Positions 25,407 through 35,791 of a DNA stretch of 46,956 bases are shown piece by piece. How positions within the stretch are numbered: position 1 is the first letter of the stretch; every line of letters begins with the position of its first letter. Both the position numbers and the translations under genes were made by a program. The DNA comes from Photorhabdus australis DSM 17609 (GTDB lineage Bacteria > Pseudomonadota > Gammaproteobacteria > Enterobacterales > Enterobacteriaceae). The DNA lies in assembly GCF_000711895.1 (NCBI RefSeq), contig NZ_JONO01000040.1, forward strand, positions 1-46,956, in the 5' to 3' direction. The notes beneath the pieces are model-generated. The model ran no database searches, was not told the DNA's origin, and was given only the letters and a program-made list of their open reading frames with translations.

Positions 25407-28400
25407 ATGCTTATGTACGATGCAACGCGTTATCCAGTTAATAGCTACCAACAAAATTTTCATTTGGCCTCTCAATTAGATGAGACCCACACGAAGTACT
25501 TAATTCCGGTCAGGGTATCGATACAATGTGTGTGTGATATAAGCAAGGTATTAAGTGCACTAAATCAGTGGATAGTACAGCATCCGAATATTTTTTCTAA
25601 ATTGTCGTTTGATCAAGACGTGACGTTTTTTACTGCTGAAAATGCGACGATAGAACAATATGAATTTAATCAGGAAGAGGAGAGAAATCGTGCATTACTG
25701 GAATATCTCCAACAGCCTATCAAGGTAAATAACGATCCTTTATTTAGGATTGGGCTATTTTATCTGGAAAACGCTAGCATTGAACTTGCACTGCTTTTTC
25801 ATCATATTCTCATTGACCAGCAAGGGCTTGAAGAATTGATGAAAGATCTCGACCTTATTTTTCAAGGGCGCGACAAATCACCTGCTGTCAGGTTAAACTC
25901 ATCACCTAACAAAGAAATTGAACATTCACTTTTTGACTTTTGGTATCAGTCAATACATTCATATGAAGCCATCAGATTCAAAGCACCTGAATCTAAATAT
26001 TCACCTTCATCAGACTGGCGCTACGATTTAACATTCACTCAGGAACTGTCAGATAAAATAACCCAATTCTGCAAGCAAGAAGGGGCTACCCCGGCAATTT
26101 TTCTCAACAGTTGCCTTGCGATTGTTATTTCATCACTACAACATTCAGATAAAATTCTCTTGGGAACGGTGACCAACGCCCGTCAGGAAGAAGATGAAGG
26201 TATCGGATGTTTTGCTAATACAACATTCCTGCCGCTTGATCTGTCGAAAGCGACAAGATTCGCTGATGTTATGGAAATGGTATTAGAGAAGACCATCGAT
26301 ATTCTTGAATATGGACATTATCCGTTTCAAGCATTGCGCAAAGGCATGCTGGAAAAAGGCTGGGGAGGAGAAAATCCATTTCACATTTTTACCAGCTTTG
26401 CCGAGAAATCGAAAAATAAATTAGCCACATTTGCATGGGAAGTAATGTCTGCTGGTGGATCTAAATTTCCGCTGAATGTACTGTTTTCAAAAGAGCATGA
26501 ATGTTTTTCTGTATGTATAACATACGACACCACTATTTTTAACCGCGACTATGTGGCTGCTGTATGCCAAATGATTATTGCAGTGGCGCAGAAAGCTGTT
26601 GATACGAACGGCCATTTGGATATCACAAATCGAGAGCTTTATAGAAAGTTTGCACCGTTAACAACAGGAACATTTCAGCCAGACGGTACATTGCTGGGGC
26701 GATTTAGACAACATGTGACAGCCTGTGGAGATAGGCCGTTTTACGTAGATCATGAGCAAGTATTAACCTGGCGTGAGGTTGATACCATTTCAAACCGTGT
26801 CGCCTCATCACTACTACGTTTAGGTGTTAAACCTGGAGACAGGGTCGTTTTTGAGGCGCCAAGGGATTACCGGTTCATCTGCCTGATATTAGGTATCTGG
26901 AAAATCAGAGGGAGCTTTGTTTGCTTAGACGAGCAGGCAATTTTAAGCAGAAAGATCAGTGTCTTTGCTGAGGCGAAAGCGGCCCTTTTGCTGACTCTAA
27001 CTGACAGCCATAAATTGCATGAGAAAAGCTATCCGATAGAAAAGATATTGCAACATAACGGTGAAGAACAACTTCTTACCAGTAATGAAATCGCTTTAGC
27101 CGGTGATGAAGCCTATATGGTATTTACTTCCGGTACCACGGGAACGCCAAAAGGTATCTCTATATCGCATAGTAATGTTATTCATTATGGCGAGAGCATT
27201 GCGATTGAATTGGAGCGACTGGCATTGACAAAGGATGAAGCACCTCTCGCTTTTGCAGTCGCATCTACACTGTCAGCCGATTTGGGTTATACCTCTGTCT
27301 TTGCTTCTCTTTACATGGGGGGAAGCCTGAGTATTGCGCCTTATCACATCAGCCTCGATCCTTTGTTATTCTCGCAATTCATCCGAGATAACCAGATTGA
27401 TGTTCTAAAAATCACGCCATCCCATGTATGGGGCCTTTCACAGGGAGAGGGAATCGCCTCAACATTCCCCTTAAAATGTCTCATTCTGGGTGGAGAGAAA
27501 CTCTCGGGCCAGCAACTCGATGTTGTTCAGCAAAGCGGTATCAAAGTACTTAACCATTATGGACCATCAGAAACAACGGTAGGTGCAGTACTCCACCATC
27601 CCAAATCAGCCGATGTCAGATTACCCAGCGTCCCTATTGGCAAACCTTTGGGCCTTAATCAGGTTCTGATAGTCGATCATAATAAAAGATTGCTGCCGGA
27701 TGGGGTCATGGGTGAATTGGCTATTTCTGGCCCCGGCGTTTCCAGAGGATATCAGGGGTCTCACGAAAACACGGCAGGTTTTGAGCAAAGTCCATTGACG
27801 GGGCAGACGTACTACACGGGGGATTTTGCTTACTACAACAGCGATGGCGATCTGGTTTTTGAATGCCGAAAAGATAAGCAAATAAAAATCTTAGGACATC
27901 GAGTTGAATTACATGAGATTGAACACGCTGTAGCTATGCACATCAATCCCGCAGAATTCCGGGTGAGATTTATCGCTGGACGTATCACGCTTTTTTGTAC
28001 CAGTTTGACGTTTGACCGTTGGCAGCAACTGTCGGTGCTCCTAAGAGATACCTTGACGGACTATATGATCCCAACTGAGTTCGTGAAACTTGAGCGCCTG
28101 CCGACAACCCTGAACGGAAAAATTGATGAAGAGGCATTAAAGCAGTTTGCACGCAATGTTTTTACACATAATGCTTTTACACAAATAAAACAACACCCGC
28201 TTTCTCTATCACAGATCGATCAACGGATTCTGAATATATGGGAGAAACATATTGGGCTTGCTAAATCGCTGGAAGATTCTATTTATGCATCAGGGGCGAG
28301 TTCCATATCTGCGGTAAGGTTGATTGCTGAAATTAATGAGCAATTTAGTTTGAGCCTGAAAGTATCAGATTTCCTTAAGCAGCCAAGAATTGTTTTTTTC

Positions 28401-31400
28401 CAGAATATTCAATTAGGGCAACCTATTCAGTCAAAAGAGGCAGAAAGAAATCAACAGGGTGAGAGAAGTTATTCATTAAGTTCACTGCAACAGACAATGT
28501 GGAATATCAACCAGCTTGATGAAACAGACACCTCTTATCATGTGCCAATTTTAGTGCGCTTAAAAAATGACAAAAGTAAAAACGATATTGAAACCTGCCT
28601 GAACGATATTGCCGGTAAATTTGAAATATTTCGGACCCGGCTTTTTGATGATGGTGAAAATGTTTCCGCTATCGTTATGCCTGAAATAAAAATATCAATC
28701 CAACAAGCACGCTTTAAAGGAGATTTGAGCGAAATAACCCGGCTATGTCGTGTTAATATTAATCTAAGCAAACAACTCCCTTATATTTTCTTTAAGGACG
28801 ATGATTATCTGCTGATTGTTATTCATCATATTATAACGGATGCTTGGTCAAATGAACTGTTGTTAAATGCAATTAATACTGCACTTGCAGGGAATTTGGA
28901 TGAAATTGATATTCTGCCAGAGTGTTTTGTTGGTGATAAAAACTCAACCGATAACCAAATACAATATTGGCTAGACAGATTAAAAAACAAGGGATTGGAC
29001 TTTAATTTAGTTGAACAATCCCATGTAATAAAAAGCGGCGTGGTCTCGGAAGCTGATATTTATATTGAACAACCTCTGGCTGAATTGATCGGTGAATTCT
29101 TCAAAAAAATGGAGATATCTCACTATGCTGGATTTTTGTCTATATATAATCTCATGATGTGTCACCATTTCAATAGAGATGAAATATTGCACTACATACC
29201 AATATCCAAGCGAAAAACTAAAATAAACTTCTGTCAATTTGGTATGGCAGTGGATACCTTACCGGTATTGGGACAAGTTTCACCTGAGTTACCGGTATTA
29301 GATTATCTTAAACTCTTCAATGGTGATTTCTTAAAGTCCATAGAAAACTCGGACGTTGATTTCAAGCGGATTGTTGATGAATGTCATTTAGTAAGAAAGG
29401 ATGGCAGGCTTAAATCAAATCATATGTTCATTTATGAACAAGAGTCGACAAAAAATTTCGAACATATTGAGCGCTTGAGCCTTGATAGTATAGAGACAAA
29501 ATTTGAATTAACTTTCTCAGTGATGCTAATGCAGGACGGCAGACTAAAAATAAATGCTACATCCAACACCGTTCAGGCTGATTTATTGAAAGTACTTTTG
29601 GCAAAATATAACAGAATTTCGGCTGTTATTACTGAATCTGGCAACATTAAGCTTCGAAATCTGTTATTACACGTGGAAGGAAAAATTCTGGCTGGAAATA
29701 ATGTGCCGGAGAATAGGCTTGGTTTGCCAAACAATATTGGCAAATCTTTGCAGCATTCATTTGAAGAACATAAGTTACGCATTGGTGTTATTGATGGTGA
29801 ACATCATTATACCTACCAGGAACTTTATGCGGCTTCAGCCAAAATTGCTGATTTTATAATAAAAAAACACCTTATTAACCAGCCTGTTATGGTCCATATG
29901 GACAGGTCATTTTATGCGATAGCGGCAATAATCGGCGTAATATTGTCGGGAAATATTTTTGTTCCAGTCGATGGTTCATCTCCCCTAGACAGAGTATCGG
30001 GCATACAGTCTGTAATAGGTGAGAATATATTAATCCTGAATAAAGAGACGCTCAAAGATGTTATAAGTCAGAACAATCGAGATATTCTAAGTTTTAGGGA
30101 ATCTTTAGCAGAAGACATTCTGTACATGATTTTTACCTCCGGTTCTACCGGGGTACCTAAAGGCGTACCTATTAGCCACAAATCATTGATTAATTATCTG
30201 GCATGGGCGAAAAATAAATATAAAATTACTTTTTCCAGTACAGTACCACTATTCACGTCATTAAGTTACGATCTGACATTGACCAGCATCTTCTTGCCGC
30301 TTATTTCAGGTGGGAAAATACATATCATTGAGGGGGATAACGGCCTTTCAATAATAAAAAATTTGGTTGAAAGCAAAACCTATTATGACATGATAAAACT
30401 GACTCCTACTCATTTAACCATGATGAGCCACCTGCTTGACGGTAATAAAATTAAAGCGGGCTGTGTGGTGGTTGGTGGCGAGCAATTGTACTATGAAATG
30501 CTTAATTGCATTGAAAGTAATACACCCGTTTATAATGAATATGGACCGACAGAAGCCACCGTTGGGTGTTGTGTGCATAAGGTCTTTCCTGAAAAAGATA
30601 AATATGGTGTTGTGCCGATTGGATTGCCAATCTGGAATACACGTCTGGCGATTATAGGCACCATGAATCAAGTATTATCTGCCGAGGTGGTTGGTGAATT
30701 GGTAATTTCAGGGGTACAGTTATTTTCAGGTTATTTCGCTTCATCATCAGATAAATTGCACCAAATGACATTAGGCGATTGCCATGACACCTGGTACCGC
30801 AGTGGAGATTCCTGCTATATAAAAGAGGGTGTTATACATTATGTAGGGCGCGAGGATCGGCAATATAAAATAGATGGCAATCGAGTTGATCTTGGCGATA
30901 TTGAATCGGCCATCATGCGAGTTAATGGCATCCATTCAGCACAAGTTTATTATTTAAATAATAATGAACCCTGCTTGATAGCAGTTATTTCCGCAGAAAT
31001 TGGCATTGAGAGAAATCATATAGTCAGCGAATTAAAACGTTATTTGCCGGGTGCAATGATACCGCAAAAAGTGATATTCGATACAGAAATCACTTTTACT
31101 GATAGTGGCAAAATCGACTTTAATGCTGTGCTTTCAACACAACAAAATCATTCTCCGGTTAAAGAAACTCGTAAAAATGTTTCGTTAGTCAGAGAGATAT
31201 GGGAAACGTTATTAGGATATACAGGCATTGATGGAAACATGAATTTCTTTGAGGCCGGTGGCAGTTCAAGAAAATTATTACAACTTTCACAGCGCCTGTC
31301 CGAAGCATTAAACAGAGAACTTAGACCGGTAGATCTATTGACATATACCACCATTTATCAGCAAGAGGATTTCTTGTCAGGTAAACAACATAGCACTGAG

Positions 31401-31496
31401 ATTTTTGTTACAAACCGGGCGAAGAGTCGCGGTGTAAATCAGGCTAACACCATACTGAATAAAAGAAAGAAAAGGGGCCGTGTCCTTGAGTCATAA
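25407..31496 (+). CDS. Non-ribosomal peptide synthetase 2: C-A-PCP-C-A-PCP
   Basis: 2,029 residues from the ATG at 25407 (a second ATG is at 25413; neither has a strong ribosome site). C1: HHILIDQ at His132-His133, with Gln instead of Gly after Asp. A1, about 428-911, with FTSGTTGTPKG; pocket D-L-T-K-I-G-H-V-G-K, close to the aspartate code. PCP1 has an unusual GASS (Ser966) where GGxS is normal. C2: HHIITDA at His1140. A2, from about 1442, with FTSGSTGVPKG; pocket D-L-T-K-V-G-E-V-G-K, close to the asparagine code. PCP2 Ser1954 is in GGSS. So Asp then Asn are predicted. No epimerase, methyltransferase or thioesterase domain. The end overlaps the PKS start, so the two are translated together and the Asn-bound chain is likely handed to the PKS. 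Confidence 0.95.
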   Translation: MLMYDATRYPVNSYQQNFHLASQLDETHTKYLIPVRVSIQCVCDISKVLSALNQWIVQHPNIFSKLSFDQDVTFFTAENATIEQYEFNQEEERNRALLEYLQQPIKVNNDPLFRIGLFYLENASIELALLFHHILIDQQGLEELMKDLDLIFQGRDKSPAVRLNSSPNKEIEHSLFDFWYQSIHSYEAIRFKAPESKYSPSSDWRYDLTFTQELSDKITQFCKQEGATPAIFLNSCLAIVISSLQHSDKILLGTVTNARQEEDEGIGCFANTTFLPLDLSKATRFADVMEMVLEKTIDILEYGHYPFQALRKGMLEKGWGGENPFHIFTSFAEKSKNKLATFAWEVMSAGGSKFPLNVLFSKEHECFSVCITYDTTIFNRDYVAAVCQMIIAVAQKAVDTNGHLDITNRELYRKFAPLTTGTFQPDGTLLGRFRQHVTACGDRPFYVDHEQVLTWREVDTISNRVASSLLRLGVKPGDRVVFEAPRDYRFICLILGIWKIRGSFVCLDEQAILSRKISVFAEAKAALLLTLTDSHKLHEKSYPIEKILQHNGEEQLLTSNEIALAGDEAYMVFTSGTTGTPKGISISHSNVIHYGESIAIELERLALTKDEAPLAFAVASTLSADLGYTSVFASLYMGGSLSIAPYHISLDPLLFSQFIRDNQIDVLKITPSHVWGLSQGEGIASTFPLKCLILGGEKLSGQQLDVVQQSGIKVLNHYGPSETTVGAVLHHPKSADVRLPSVPIGKPLGLNQVLIVDHNKRLLPDGVMGELAISGPGVSRGYQGSHENTAGFEQSPLTGQTYYTGDFAYYNSDGDLVFECRKDKQIKILGHRVELHEIEHAVAMHINPAEFRVRFIAGRITLFCTSLTFDRWQQLSVLLRDTLTDYMIPTEFVKLERLPTTLNGKIDEEALKQFARNVFTHNAFTQIKQHPLSLSQIDQRILNIWEKHIGLAKSLEDSIYASGASSISAVRLIAEINEQFSLSLKVSDFLKQPRIVFFQNIQLGQPIQSKEAERNQQGERSYSLSSLQQTMWNINQLDETDTSYHVPILVRLKNDKSKNDIETCLNDIAGKFEIFRTRLFDDGENVSAIVMPEIKISIQQARFKGDLSEITRLCRVNINLSKQLPYIFFKDDDYLLIVIHHIITDAWSNELLLNAINTALAGNLDEIDILPECFVGDKNSTDNQIQYWLDRLKNKGLDFNLVEQSHVIKSGVVSEADIYIEQPLAELIGEFFKKMEISHYAGFLSIYNLMMCHHFNRDEILHYIPISKRKTKINFCQFGMAVDTLPVLGQVSPELPVLDYLKLFNGDFLKSIENSDVDFKRIVDECHLVRKDGRLKSNHMFIYEQESTKNFEHIERLSLDSIETKFELTFSVMLMQDGRLKINATSNTVQADLLKVLLAKYNRISAVITESGNIKLRNLLLHVEGKILAGNNVPENRLGLPNNIGKSLQHSFEEHKLRIGVIDGEHHYTYQELYAASAKIADFIIKKHLINQPVMVHMDRSFYAIAAIIGVILSGNIFVPVDGSSPLDRVSGIQSVIGENILILNKETLKDVISQNNRDILSFRESLAEDILYMIFTSGSTGVPKGVPISHKSLINYLAWAKNKYKITFSSTVPLFTSLSYDLTLTSIFLPLISGGKIHIIEGDNGLSIIKNLVESKTYYDMIKLTPTHLTMMSHLLDGNKIKAGCVVVGGEQLYYEMLNCIESNTPVYNEYGPTEATVGCCVHKVFPEKDKYGVVPIGLPIWNTRLAIIGTMNQVLSAEVVGELVISGVQLFSGYFASSSDKLHQMTLGDCHDTWYRSGDSCYIKEGVIHYVGREDRQYKIDGNRVDLGDIESAIMRVNGIHSAQVYYLNNNEPCLIAVISAEIGIERNHIVSELKRYLPGAMIPQKVIFDTEITFTDSGKIDFNAVLSTQQNHSPVKETRKNVSLVREIWETLLGYTGIDGNMNFFEAGGSSRKLLQLSQRLSEALNRELRPVDLLTYTTIYQQEDFLSGKQHSTEIFVTNRAKSRGVNQANTILNKRKKRGRVLES

Positions 31497-34400
31497 AATA
31501 GCAGTTGTTGGCATGTCAGGGATTTTTCCCGGTGCGAGTTCCATAAAAGAATATTGGGAAATGCTCATTGAGGGTAATACCGGTATTCGCGAGATACCTG
31601 ATGAGCTTCTGACTACAGAATCGAAAAGAAATAAAGCGCGTTATGGTGAGAATTATATTACTCGAAAAGGCATCCTTGACCGTGAGTTTGAATTCGACTA
31701 CCGCTTTTTCAACATGTCTAAGCAAGAAGCTTGTTTACTTGATCCTCAACAGAGGAAATTCTTGCAAGTATGCTGGAATGCACTAGAGGATGCCGGCTAT
31801 TCGCCAAAAACCATGCAAAACCGTAATGTTGGGGTTTATGCGAGTTGCAGCCCTTCAACCTATGCAGAACAAGTTTCTAAAGACATGGATCTGTCAGACT
31901 GGCAGCAATCTTTAATGCTGTTCAGCAATAATTTGAGAGACCTTGTTGCTTGCCGAGTGTCATCTTTGCTGGATTTGCATGGACCCAGCCTCAATGTACA
32001 AACAGCCTGTTCATCTTCCATGTCCGCCTTGCATGAAGCCTACCGGGGGCTTTTGTTTGGCGATTGTGATGTTGCCGTCGCCGGCGGGGTTGCAATCAGA
32101 TTGCCTCAGGAAGTTGGCTATGTGTATCACGAACGAGGGGTGTATTCACATGATGGCGCATGTCGTCCATTTGATCATCACAGTAGTGGCACCGTTTCAG
32201 GTAATGGGGCTGCTGCGGTCATCTTGAAGCGGCTGGAAGATGCTGAGAGAGACGGCAACCGAATTTACGCTGTGATTGATTGCGTGATGGCGAATAATGA
32301 CGGCAATCGAAAAGTTGGCTTTACCGCGCCCAGTGTTGTAGGGCAACGCACCCTTTTTCAGGACGCCCTTGAATTTTCGGACATTGATATCGCAGACTTA
32401 AGTTATATCGAAGCCCATGGCACAGCAACGCCGCTGGGCGATCCTATTGAGTTTGAAGCCATGAGTCAGGCTATTGCTGCGATCACGCCTAAATCACACT
32501 TTTGTTATTTGGGGAGTGTAAAGGCGAATATTGGTCATCTTGATTCAGCGGCTGGGATCTCTGGATTTATCAAGGCTTGCCTCATTCTTTGGCACCGCAA
32601 AGTACCGCCTCATCCAACCTTTGATGCCCCTAATCCGCAACTCAAGTTTGAGGGCAGCCCGTTCCTTATCAATAAGCAGGTAATAGCATTGCCTTCTACC
32701 GGCATTTTGTCCGCGGGCGTTAATGCGGTTGGGATTGGCGGCACAAATGTTGTTGCCATACTTTCCTCAACGGAACAGGCGACATGCAGTATTGAGAATT
32801 CTGGTCGTTACTATTTCCCGTTATCTGTTAATGATAAAGAGCTGGTTTCGCTCAATCAGCAAGCCGCAGCGTCGCATATTGCCTGCGTGATGGATGATGC
32901 AGCCACGATTTCATCATGTATGGCTGAGCAAAATACCGGATTTCCAGTTAAAACAGGAATATGGCTGGACTGGAAAGCGGGGCAGCTCAAGCAGAGCCTT
33001 CCTGCGGCTACCTGCACAACTTCCCTGAATAAGTTGATCTTTGTACTTCCGGGCGGTGGCAGTTTTTTCAAAGGTGCTTTATCGGCAGTTGCACAAGAAT
33101 TTCCCTATATTATTGATGAAATTGGCGATCACTTAGATTTAGTCGGGGATATATCCTTAAAAAGAAAAATCTTGTCTTATCTGACTGATAAGGATGGCGT
33201 TTCTAATCATGACGGTTTTGGGGAAACATTAACCGAAAACCTGCTGACGACATTTTTCTTAAATCATGCATTACTGCGGGTTCTCCGCCAATTAAGCATT
33301 CGTCCTGACATGCTGATTGGACACAGTTTAGGTGAATATAATTGTGCGGTTGCTGCTGGCGCTATGACTGTTGAGATGGCGGTAAAAATTATCATGGAGA
33401 GGGCGCGGATTGTTGAGTTGGCACCCAAGAAATTTTTGCTCAATGTCTTCTGTAAAGCAGAATCTCTGCAAGATTTTGATCAGTATCATGATATTGAAAT
33501 TATTTCTTATAACGCTGATTCAAATCATACGATTCTGGTCGAGCCAGATATTTATTCTGAAACAACGGCTTTTTTACGCAAAAATCGGATTGGTTTTAAA
33601 AAGATCAATGTGGTTGCTGCCGCGCACTCTCAGTTGCTAGAGCCATATATGGAAAACTTTGACACCTTTTTAACCGAGTTTTCATTTATGCCGTTGCAGG
33701 TTCCGATGATCAGTAATTTAAATGGCAGTTTGCTGCAAAAGGGAACGCTTCTTGATAAGGATTATTGGGTACAACATCTTAGACAGCCTGTCAGATTTGC
33801 CGGTGGGATGAAAATAGCGGTAGAAAATGGCGCGAATACTTTTGTTCAAGTTGGTGTCGGTGAAGGATTAGCAAGACAAGTAAACAGTGAAAAACCTATC
33901 AATATATTTTCTCTGGTTGGCAATAGTATTCAACAAACTCACGATGCTTTATTGGGCGCAATAGGGATATTTTATCATTTGGGCCTAACGCCGGTTTTTG
34001 CCGGTCTGCCAACCGCAAAAACACCAGTTCGCCATTTACCTCTGCCTCCTTATCAATTTAAAAGCACTGTATGCAAAATGGCACCAGGCAAAACAAATCA
34101 AGTGAGCCTGATTAATAATGGTTCGCCAGATTTATATCATGAGGGATTAGTTTTTGATGCTGAGATTGAAGACATAGCGATCACTCAGTTGCCTAATATC
34201 ATTCCTGTAAACAAATTGATAAGAAAATTCTTATGTGAGGAAGACTTACGAGAATATTGGCTTGCTAACCATGAAATTCCGACACTATTTGTTGATATTA
34301 CTGGCTTTAACTGGCATGAAGCCGGTGACATTTATTTGCTTAAAGAACGGATACGTCTGGTTGCCAATCAAAATGAGCGATCAAGGATTTTTCTGACAAT

Positions 34401-35748
34401 ACAAACGAAAAGGTTGCCAGATTTGTCTTCCTTATTGGCACCACGTAATTTTTGTGTCTGTATTAATCAAGAATTACCTGCGCTTAAAATGACATTACTT
34501 GTTTCAGATAACTTCGAAACAAAACATTATTGCGCTTTTCTTAATAAGAAAAATGTGCTGAATGATGCCTATTTCATCTCTGATAGCCACATTTATATAC
34601 CTTCTTATTCTATGCTGGAAAAGGAAGATTTCTATTCAGACGAACAACCCGCAGGTGATGAAAAGACCATTATCATGTTCGGCGGAGCCGGTAAGATTGG
34701 TTTAAATTTACTGTATCATCTGATGTTATCGACCTCATATCATTTTATTTTGGTCGGACGGAAACAACTCAATCATGGCCTTCATCAATTCTTATCAGAC
34801 AAAGGGCATGAATATCATATTGATGAGAAAATCATCTCTGAAATATATTCTCAGCACCATCGTGTTCATTATATTGGCTGTGACCTTACACAAGAAAACG
34901 CGCGCCAGCAGGTTATTTCTCGTTTGCATGAACAAGGGATCAGAAATATCGACGCTTTTATGCTGATGACGGCGGATTCCTATTCAGCTTCAATTAGAAA
35001 ACAACTGATTGATGTCACCGCAGACGACATACACCAGCAACTAATGTCAAAAGCCCATGTACTTAATGAAATAGCAGAGCTTGAGGAAAGCTTAACACCA
35101 AAGGTCAATATTGTTTTTAGCTCTAATGCCAGTCGGTTAGGGGGGATAGGTATGTTCTCCTACAGTATTGCTAACGGTATTTTAGACAGTTGGACGCAGC
35201 AAAAAACCAGGAATACACGCAGAATCTCGATTAACTTTGATGCGTTTCGCTTTGCCCCTGATCCGAATCCTCCGGCAAACTTTATCAATGAGGAAACTTT
35301 AACCCAATTGATGATAGGGCTACTCAATAAAGATATTTCTGGAACGCTTATTCTTTCTAATGAACGTTTTCCGACCCGAATTAAGCAATGGGTACATCTT
35401 GCTGGCGAACAATTTACGCGTTTAGCTCAGGAAGAATCTATTGATGAAACCGGTGATATAACAACTTTTGTGAAAAAACAGTGGGAAAAATTACTTGGTG
35501 AAGAAGATTTAACCGCTGAAAGTCACTTCTTTAATTTAGGTGGACACTCATTGATGGCTTTTCAGATATTTTCCGCATTAAGGCAATTTTGGAAAATAGA
35601 CGTTGTACTGATTGATCTGGCAAAAAATCCTACGCTAGGTTCATTTACCTTATTAGTTCAAGAACGGATGAAAAATGCCGTTTATAAAGATGAAACTATC
35701 GAACGGATATCTCCACCTACGATAGATGCACTAATGTCAAATATTTAA
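31486..35748 (+). CDS. Type I polyketide synthase, one module: KS-AT-KR-ACP
   Basis: The TTG at 31486 lies 8 bases after AAGGGG and is the better start; a GTG at 31480 is too close to that site. About 1,420 residues. KS: Cys175 in TACSSS, His in EAHGTATPLGDP and in NIGHLDSAAG. AT: Ser614 in GHSLGEYN; the specificity segment reads AAAHS rather than the HAFH or YASH of standard malonyl or methylmalonyl domains, so the extender is uncertain. KR: GGAGKIG for NADPH, catalytic Tyr1226 and Asn1230 in YSIAN, so reduction to a beta-hydroxyl is likely. ACP: Ser1355 in GGHS. No DH, ER or C-methyltransferase domain. It should extend the upstream Asn by one ketide unit, giving a statine-like gamma-amino-beta-hydroxy acid; this is inference from gene order. 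Confidence 0.95.
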   Translation: MSHKIAVVGMSGIFPGASSIKEYWEMLIEGNTGIREIPDELLTTESKRNKARYGENYITRKGILDREFEFDYRFFNMSKQEACLLDPQQRKFLQVCWNALEDAGYSPKTMQNRNVGVYASCSPSTYAEQVSKDMDLSDWQQSLMLFSNNLRDLVACRVSSLLDLHGPSLNVQTACSSSMSALHEAYRGLLFGDCDVAVAGGVAIRLPQEVGYVYHERGVYSHDGACRPFDHHSSGTVSGNGAAAVILKRLEDAERDGNRIYAVIDCVMANNDGNRKVGFTAPSVVGQRTLFQDALEFSDIDIADLSYIEAHGTATPLGDPIEFEAMSQAIAAITPKSHFCYLGSVKANIGHLDSAAGISGFIKACLILWHRKVPPHPTFDAPNPQLKFEGSPFLINKQVIALPSTGILSAGVNAVGIGGTNVVAILSSTEQATCSIENSGRYYFPLSVNDKELVSLNQQAAASHIACVMDDAATISSCMAEQNTGFPVKTGIWLDWKAGQLKQSLPAATCTTSLNKLIFVLPGGGSFFKGALSAVAQEFPYIIDEIGDHLDLVGDISLKRKILSYLTDKDGVSNHDGFGETLTENLLTTFFLNHALLRVLRQLSIRPDMLIGHSLGEYNCAVAAGAMTVEMAVKIIMERARIVELAPKKFLLNVFCKAESLQDFDQYHDIEIISYNADSNHTILVEPDIYSETTAFLRKNRIGFKKINVVAAAHSQLLEPYMENFDTFLTEFSFMPLQVPMISNLNGSLLQKGTLLDKDYWVQHLRQPVRFAGGMKIAVENGANTFVQVGVGEGLARQVNSEKPINIFSLVGNSIQQTHDALLGAIGIFYHLGLTPVFAGLPTAKTPVRHLPLPPYQFKSTVCKMAPGKTNQVSLINNGSPDLYHEGLVFDAEIEDIAITQLPNIIPVNKLIRKFLCEEDLREYWLANHEIPTLFVDITGFNWHEAGDIYLLKERIRLVANQNERSRIFLTIQTKRLPDLSSLLAPRNFCVCINQELPALKMTLLVSDNFETKHYCAFLNKKNVLNDAYFISDSHIYIPSYSMLEKEDFYSDEQPAGDEKTIIMFGGAGKIGLNLLYHLMLSTSYHFILVGRKQLNHGLHQFLSDKGHEYHIDEKIISEIYSQHHRVHYIGCDLTQENARQQVISRLHEQGIRNIDAFMLMTADSYSASIRKQLIDVTADDIHQQLMSKAHVLNEIAELEESLTPKVNIVFSSNASRLGGIGMFSYSIANGILDSWTQQKTRNTRRISINFDAFRFAPDPNPPANFINEETLTQLMIGLLNKDISGTLILSNERFPTRIKQWVHLAGEQFTRLAQEESIDETGDITTFVKKQWEKLLGEEDLTAESHFFNLGGHSLMAFQIFSALRQFWKIDVVLIDLAKNPTLGSFTLLVQERMKNAVYKDETIERISPPTIDALMSNI

Positions 35749-35791
35749 GGAAACATTGTGTTAAGGATAATGGTGTTAAGGAAAAATTTGC

